Part shown: positions 59,982-64,000 of the stretch, piece by piece
Layout of the letters: each line of letters begins with the position of its first letter
How positions within the stretch are numbered: position 1 is the first letter of the stretch
Origin: an uncultured beta proteobacterium
GTDB lineage: Bacteria > Pseudomonadota > Gammaproteobacteria > Burkholderiales > Burkholderiaceae_C
Direction of reading: 5' to 3'
Length of the DNA: 64,000 bases
Assembly: GCA_903869595.1 (NCBI GenBank)
Contig: CAIPZV010000057.1
Location: 1-64,000 of the forward strand
The notes under the pieces: generated by a model
The model's input: only the letters and a program-made list of their open reading frames with translations
The model's database searches: none
Told to the model about the DNA's origin: nothing
Translations under genes and position numbers: made by a program

Positions 59982-60917
59982 GTGAAGCAGCGTTTGGCAT
60001 TCGTCCCATGCGATGGTTTAGGCGCGCGCGCGCCCTACTTCGTGCACCTTTCGGTCGGCGTCTTGCTGTTACTTATGGCACTTAGCAACGCCAAAGCCGC
60101 TGTGGGTGTGCCAGTCGATGAGAAAGCAAAACTGGGCCTGGACGCCAATGCCGCGCTGCGTATCAGCCAAGCGGCCCTTGGAAACCAAATCAGTGATTTC
60201 ACTCTGTTGGACCGCGAGGGCCGCACCGTGCGCCTGTCCCAGTACCGGGGCAAACCCCTGTTGGTGAGCATGGTCTATACCGGATGCTTTCAAGCCTGCC
60301 CCACCGCAACACGCCAATTGCAGGAAGCACTGCAGGCAGGCCAAGCGAGCTTCGACACCCGGCAATTCAATGTCATCAGCATCGGATTTAACCAACCCGA
60401 AGACACCCCCCAGGCCCTCAAAAGCTTTGCGCTACAGCATCGGTTGTCACAGCCCAATTGGGACTTTCTGAGCCCGCATGCCACGGTGGTGGCACCATTG
60501 GCCCGCGAGCTGGGGTTTAGCTACCTGCCTACTGCAGCCGGTATCGACCATGTGTCGCAAGTCACCCTACTGGATGGCCAAGGCCGGATTTATCGCCAAA
60601 TCTACGACCAGGAGCTGCAAGGCCAGGCGCTGCCCCAAGCCCTCAAAGAGTTGCTTAGCGATGCGCCGGTAGCGCAGTCCGTTCTGCTGGCCGATTTGAT
60701 CAACCGGGTGCGGGTTCTGTGCACCGTGTACGACCCTGTAACCGGAAGCTACCGCGTGCAATACGGCTTGCTTATCGAAGTGGCGGGTGGCGTGACCTTT
60801 GCATTGGCTATGGTCTGGTTTTTTATGGCGGAATGGCTGGACCTGCGCCGATCCCGACGCCGACAAACGCCCACGCTGGCGGCAGACAGTTCGCCCACAA
60901 GCACGGGGCCAGCATGA
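59982..60917 (+). CDS. SCO1/SenC-family copper chaperone
   Basis: About 311 residues from the GTG at 59982 (AGG 8 bp before). Earlier in-frame codons lie in the CyoE remnant and look non-coding. An N-terminal signal or anchor (HLSVGVLLLLMALS) precedes a thioredoxin fold with copper motif Cys102-x-x-x-Cys106 (YTGCFQACP) and the later His in GIDHVSQ. The C-terminal extension includes another membrane helix (LLIEVAGGVTFALAMVWFFM). It delivers copper to the CuA site of subunit II. Overlaps the next gene by 4 bp. Confidence 0.88.
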   Translation: MKQRLAFVPCDGLGARAPYFVHLSVGVLLLLMALSNAKAAVGVPVDEKAKLGLDANAALRISQAALGNQISDFTLLDREGRTVRLSQYRGKPLLVSMVYTGCFQACPTATRQLQEALQAGQASFDTRQFNVISIGFNQPEDTPQALKSFALQHRLSQPNWDFLSPHATVVAPLARELGFSYLPTAAGIDHVSQVTLLDGQGRIYRQIYDQELQGQALPQALKELLSDAPVAQSVLLADLINRVRVLCTVYDPVTGSYRVQYGLLIEVAGGVTFALAMVWFFMAEWLDLRRSRRRQTPTLAADSSPTSTGPA

Positions 60918-62869
60918 TCGATCACGCCAGGCCACTTAGCACGCGGGGGCAGAGAATTTTTCTCACCTTAGACAAGCTTTTAAACCGCTCCTTTGGCGAA
61001 GCGCTCAATCCTTTTTACTTTCTAGGTGCTATTGCCAACTTCCTGTTTTGGATCATCGTCTTTAGCGGTCTCTATCTCTATATATTTTTTGAAACCAGTG
61101 TGGTGCACGCCTACGCATCCGTGCAAGCACTGACCCAGAATCAGCCCTATGCCGGTGGCCTGCTGCGCAGTCTGCACCGCTACGCATCGGACGCGCTGGT
61201 CTTGGTCATGGCCCTGCACATGCTGCGCCATGTGGTGTTTCATCGCTACCAGGGCCTGCGCTGGTTCTCCTGGGTCTCTGGGGTACTTATTCTGTGGCTC
61301 ACCTATGCCAGCGGTATCAATGGCTACATGCTTGTGTGGGATCGGCTGTCCCAGTTCGTAGTGACAACCACGGCCCAATGGTTTGATGCGCTACCCGTGC
61401 TCGGTGGCGCCATGGCACGCAACTTCATTTCCAACGCACATGTAACCGACCGCATGTTTTCACTCTTGTCCTTCATCCATATCGGGCTGCCCTTGTGCTT
61501 GATGACAGTGCTGTGGATACACACCCAACGCATAGCGGGTGCGCGCACACTTCCACCGCGCGGCCTGATGGTTGGACTACTCTTGTGCCTAGGCGCTCTG
61601 TCTGCCATCCAGCCAGCCATCAGCCAAAGCCAGGCAGATATGGGTAGCGTCGTGAGCACGCTAGCCTTTGATTGGTTTTATTTACCCAGCTATGCGCTCA
61701 TCGCGCCATGGGGGCCGACCATGGTCTGGCTATTGGTCCTTAGCAGTACCGCGTTCTTGCTGGTCATGCCCTGGCTATCCATGGGCAAGACCGATCAGCC
61801 TAAGGCGGCGCGAATGGCAGTACCGCAGGATGAGCGATTTATCAGCCTGCAAGCTGGCGAGACCCTACTCGATGCCGGTCTGCGTGAAGGCTTACCGATG
61901 CCCTTTGAATGCCGCAACGGCGGCTGCGGCTTGTGTAAATGCACCGTGCTGCATGGCCAAGTCACGCTACTACCTTACCAAGCCTGGGCACTGAGCGCCC
62001 GAGAGCGAAGCGCCGGTGTCAGCCTCCTGTGCTGCGCGCAGGCCTTGGGTGATATAGAAATTAGCTACACCCCTCAGGAAGGCACCCCACCGGCGCCGAT
62101 ACATCGCTACACGGCACGGGTCAGCAGCTTGCATGCACTGAGCAACCACGTGATGCGCGTCGGCCTGCAAATGGACAGCGACTCCAGGCTTGTCTTTCAA
62201 GCCGGTCAATACATCAACATCATTCTTTCTGACGGCGCCAAACGCAGCTTCTCTTTCGCCAATGCTTATTCCGATGCAGGCTACATCGAGCTGCATGTAG
62301 CCCGGGTGCGCGGTGGCCGCTTTTCAGGCTGGGTGTTTGAGCGCATGGTCCTGGGCGACTTGGTCGAATTTGAAGGCCCCATCGGAAGCTTTACCTTGCG
62401 TGAAAACAGCGATAAACCAATTATCTTTGTAGCCGGCGCCACCGGTTTTGCGCCGGTGAAGAGTATCTTGGAGCATGCCTTTCATACCGGCATTCAAAGG
62501 CCGATGGTGCTCTACTGGGGCGTGCGCAGCCGGGCTGATCTCTACCTGGTAGACCAGGTGCAAGGCTGGCTGGCAGCGCACACCCAATTCAGTTTTGTCC
62601 CCGTGTTATCTGCGCCATTGCCCCATGACCACTGGACCGGACGCACCGGCGCCTTGCTGGCGGCCATACTTGCAGACTTTCCCGATTTATCGGCCCACCA
62701 GGTCTATGCCTGCGGCTCGGTCCGCATGGTGGAATCGGCCCAGGCCTCGTTTGCCGAACATGGGCTGATGCAATCCGAGTGCTTCTCTGACGCCTTCCAT
62801 CTGGCGCCCCAAGCCGCGCTCCACGATCCGGCTATGCACCTTTCAATAGCCGAGGCACCCCATGGCTGA
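60914..62869 (+). CDS. Fusion: di-heme cytochrome b - [2Fe-2S] ferredoxin - FNR-type reductase
   Basis: 651 residues in three parts. Residues 1-300 are a bc1-type cytochrome b core with both heme pairs, His88/His102 and His189/His203, each 14 apart. Residues about 310-385 are a plant-type ferredoxin with Cys333, Cys338, Cys341 and Cys373. Residues 395-640 form a ferredoxin-NAD(P)H reductase with RSFSFAN for FAD, GATGFAPVKSI for NAD(P) and a YACGSVRMV ending. It could move electrons between NAD(P)H and the quinone pool or directly to the terminal reductase. Start ATG overlaps the SCO gene; stop overlaps the next gene by 8 bp. I know no standard name for this layout. Confidence 0.9.
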   Translation: MIDHARPLSTRGQRIFLTLDKLLNRSFGEALNPFYFLGAIANFLFWIIVFSGLYLYIFFETSVVHAYASVQALTQNQPYAGGLLRSLHRYASDALVLVMALHMLRHVVFHRYQGLRWFSWVSGVLILWLTYASGINGYMLVWDRLSQFVVTTTAQWFDALPVLGGAMARNFISNAHVTDRMFSLLSFIHIGLPLCLMTVLWIHTQRIAGARTLPPRGLMVGLLLCLGALSAIQPAISQSQADMGSVVSTLAFDWFYLPSYALIAPWGPTMVWLLVLSSTAFLLVMPWLSMGKTDQPKAARMAVPQDERFISLQAGETLLDAGLREGLPMPFECRNGGCGLCKCTVLHGQVTLLPYQAWALSARERSAGVSLLCCAQALGDIEISYTPQEGTPPAPIHRYTARVSSLHALSNHVMRVGLQMDSDSRLVFQAGQYINIILSDGAKRSFSFANAYSDAGYIELHVARVRGGRFSGWVFERMVLGDLVEFEGPIGSFTLRENSDKPIIFVAGATGFAPVKSILEHAFHTGIQRPMVLYWGVRSRADLYLVDQVQGWLAAHTQFSFVPVLSAPLPHDHWTGRTGALLAAILADFPDLSAHQVYACGSVRMVESAQASFAEHGLMQSECFSDAFHLAPQAALHDPAMHLSIAEAPHG

Positions 62870-63380
62870 ACCCTTCGCCCCACCGCTGCGCTACGGGATA
62901 CCTTTGGCCGTTGGCGGTTTGTTTTGTGTGTTGCTAGGCTTTTTTTCCACCGCACCGGCCTACCGCCAATTGGGCGAGCAGGAGGCCGTGCTCACGCTGT
63001 CCTTCAGCCACTCGGGGCAACTGAAATTTGGCTGTAGCCCCATCGACCCCGCCGTATTGGCGAAGTTGCAACCCAATATGCGCAAAAAAATGGACTGCCC
63101 GCGTGAACGTGCCTTAGTCCGCGTCGAAATCCACATGGACCAGCAAGCCCTTTACCGGTTGGCCACGCCTCCTCTGGGGCTGCAAAGCGATGGTCCTGCC
63201 ACCGTGTACCGCAGCCTTCACATCCCCGCCGGACACCACCGCTTCAGCGCACGCCTGGCAGATGGCGCAGACGGCTCTATGCATTACGCCAAAGATGCCG
63301 AGGTGGACCTGCGCCCTGGTCAAGTCATGGTCATCGACTTTCTGACAGGCAGTGGCGGCTTTGTGTTTTCAAAGGGTTGA
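62862..63380 (+). CDS. Hypothetical membrane-anchored protein of the reductase cluster
   Basis: 172 residues. One hydrophobic segment (about 12-30) near the N-terminus acts as anchor or signal; the rest is a beta-rich exported domain with two Cys (FGCSPID and MDCPRER). No family recognised. It overlaps the fusion gene by 8 bp and is followed closely by the next oxidase-like gene, so it belongs to the same unit and may be an assembly factor or subunit (inference). Confidence 0.72.
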   Translation: MAEPFAPPLRYGIPLAVGGLFCVLLGFFSTAPAYRQLGEQEAVLTLSFSHSGQLKFGCSPIDPAVLAKLQPNMRKKMDCPRERALVRVEIHMDQQALYRLATPPLGLQSDGPATVYRSLHIPAGHHRFSARLADGADGSMHYAKDAEVDLRPGQVMVIDFLTGSGGFVFSKG

Positions 63381-63382
63381 CC

Positions 63383-63472
63383 ATGGGCCACACACCTCTG
63401 CTTTCCCACCTGCGTAAAACAACACCGCGCCTAGCCCTTCAAACCCTACCCAGGTACATGCTTTGCGTTTAA
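63383..63472 (+). other. 29-codon open frame, possible leader peptide
   Basis: ATG at 63383 follows the previous stop by 2 bp and has AAAGGG upstream. It ends at TAA 63470-63472, overlapping the start of the next coding frame. It may couple translation of the following TTG-started gene or be chance. No protein features. Confidence 0.25.
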
Positions 63473-64000
63473 ACACTGCACCGCGAGCCCTGCCGCGTCC
63501 CCTCACCCACCGTGGCCTGAGAACTTACGCCTATGGTCTGGCGGTGCCCCAAGATGCCCGCAAAACCATTGCCTTGGCCTGGCTTGGCTTAGGCATGGCG
63601 GCCCTGCTGGCATCGGGCTTGTTTTCGGTATTGCTGGTGTTGTCGCGCACCCCGCAATTGCAAGCCTCTTTTCCGGTTGCAGACTTTTTCCGCGTCGCCC
63701 TGGTCTCGCATGTGGACCTGTCGGTGTTAGTCTGGTTTCTGTCCTTTGGCGGTGCCTTGTGGACCCTCACGGGCGATGCGCGTTGGCAGACCTTGGCATG
63801 GTGCGCATTTGCGCTTGCTGCCGCAGGCACCGCCGCACTTTGCCTAGCGCCTTTTTTGCAAGTGGCGATACCGGTGATGGCCAACTACGTGCCGGTATTA
63901 GACGGCTCGGTCTTTCTCGGTGGCCTGACGCTTTTCGGGACCGGCATCGGCTTACTGTGCTTGCGCGCCATGCGGGTGGCATCGCCGGTAGGCCGCTATC
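63463..64000 (+). CDS. Heme-copper-oxidase subunit I-like protein, 3' end outside window
   Basis: An open frame runs from an in-frame stop at 63415 to the window end. The best start is TTG at 63463 with AGG 8 bp before. The visible 179 residues contain four or five helices. FRVALVSHVDLSVLVWFLSFGG holds a His where subunit I proteins bind low-spin heme (helix II), and PVMANYVPVLDGSVF follows, also typical of this group. It looks like a second subunit I-like protein of the same cluster. The remaining metal sites lie beyond 64000, so activity cannot be judged. Confidence 0.7.
   Translation, partial: MRLNTAPRALPRPLTHRGLRTYAYGLAVPQDARKTIALAWLGLGMAALLASGLFSVLLVLSRTPQLQASFPVADFFRVALVSHVDLSVLVWFLSFGGALWTLTGDARWQTLAWCAFALAAAGTAALCLAPFLQVAIPVMANYVPVLDGSVFLGGLTLFGTGIGLLCLRAMRVASPVGRY

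Noticed and set aside
1..64000. CRISPR arrays, tRNA, rRNA, prophage
   Set aside because: No regularly spaced repeats, no tRNA cloverleaf or rRNA-like stretch, and no phage structural genes were noticed on reading; short ncRNAs cannot be excluded by eye.

Overview
The window looks like chromosomal DNA of a betaproteobacterium, probably Burkholderiales and Comamonadaceae-like. The grounds are the mix of families recognised by eye (DUF3429, SirB2, TRAP-TatT, DUF427, TIGR03643, Liv-type ABC systems) and the medium GC content with AT-richer islands. No similarity search was run. No rRNA, tRNA or CRISPR array was seen. The left edge cuts an IS3-type transposase gene, and the right edge cuts a heme-copper-oxidase-like gene.

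Region A (about 0.27-16.2 kb) looks like a light and photodamage island. It holds two BLUF blue-light sensors, a LitR/CarH-like MerR regulator without a visible B12 motif, a divergent Rrf2-type regulator, two photolyase/cryptochrome proteins (one with the four Fe-S cysteines), and a SOUL heme-binding protein. It also holds an SDR and many small companions (DUF427, DUF3429, DUF2256, TIGR03643, DCC, HNH and Cys-rich proteins). A decayed second copy of the MerR/Rrf2 divergent pair lies at 12.46-12.89 kb. Its coding parts are broken, but a 15-bp promoter-region motif is intact.

Region B (16.2-21.3 kb) is a compact cyclic-nucleotide circuit. A PAS hybrid histidine kinase and a receiver-cyclase point left. 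Two cyclic-nucleotide-binding proteins and a class I-type phosphodiesterase point right.

Region C (21.4-42.7 kb) is a nitrogen/amide scavenging area. Two complete branched-chain/amide-type ABC importers surround two amidases, a formamidase-like enzyme, alpha/beta hydrolases, SDRs, a NylB-like serine hydrolase and a DUF1989 protein. A 139-bp palindromic repeat lies between genes at 28.4 kb.

Region D (41.4-45 kb) encodes a GMC oxidoreductase with a Tat-exported gluconate-dehydrogenase-subunit-3-like partner and a small cytochrome c, plus glyoxalase I and a ribbon-helix-helix protein. Region E (45.2-56.6 kb) is a probable organic-acid catabolic unit. It has an acyl-CoA synthetase divergent from a TPP enzyme, GntR regulator, TRAP importer with TatT lipoprotein, PanE-like reductase, APH-like kinase and an enolase paralogue with altered active-site residues.

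Region F (57.2 kb to the end) is a heme-copper terminal reductase cluster. Subunit II has CuA, and subunit I has all six His ligands but Gln where oxidases have the cross-linked Tyr, which suggests nitric oxide reductase rather than oxidase. It also has a SCO protein, an internally deleted CyoE remnant, and a striking fusion of di-heme cytochrome b, [2Fe-2S] ferredoxin and FNR-type reductase. Regions A, B, E and F hold the most unusual content.
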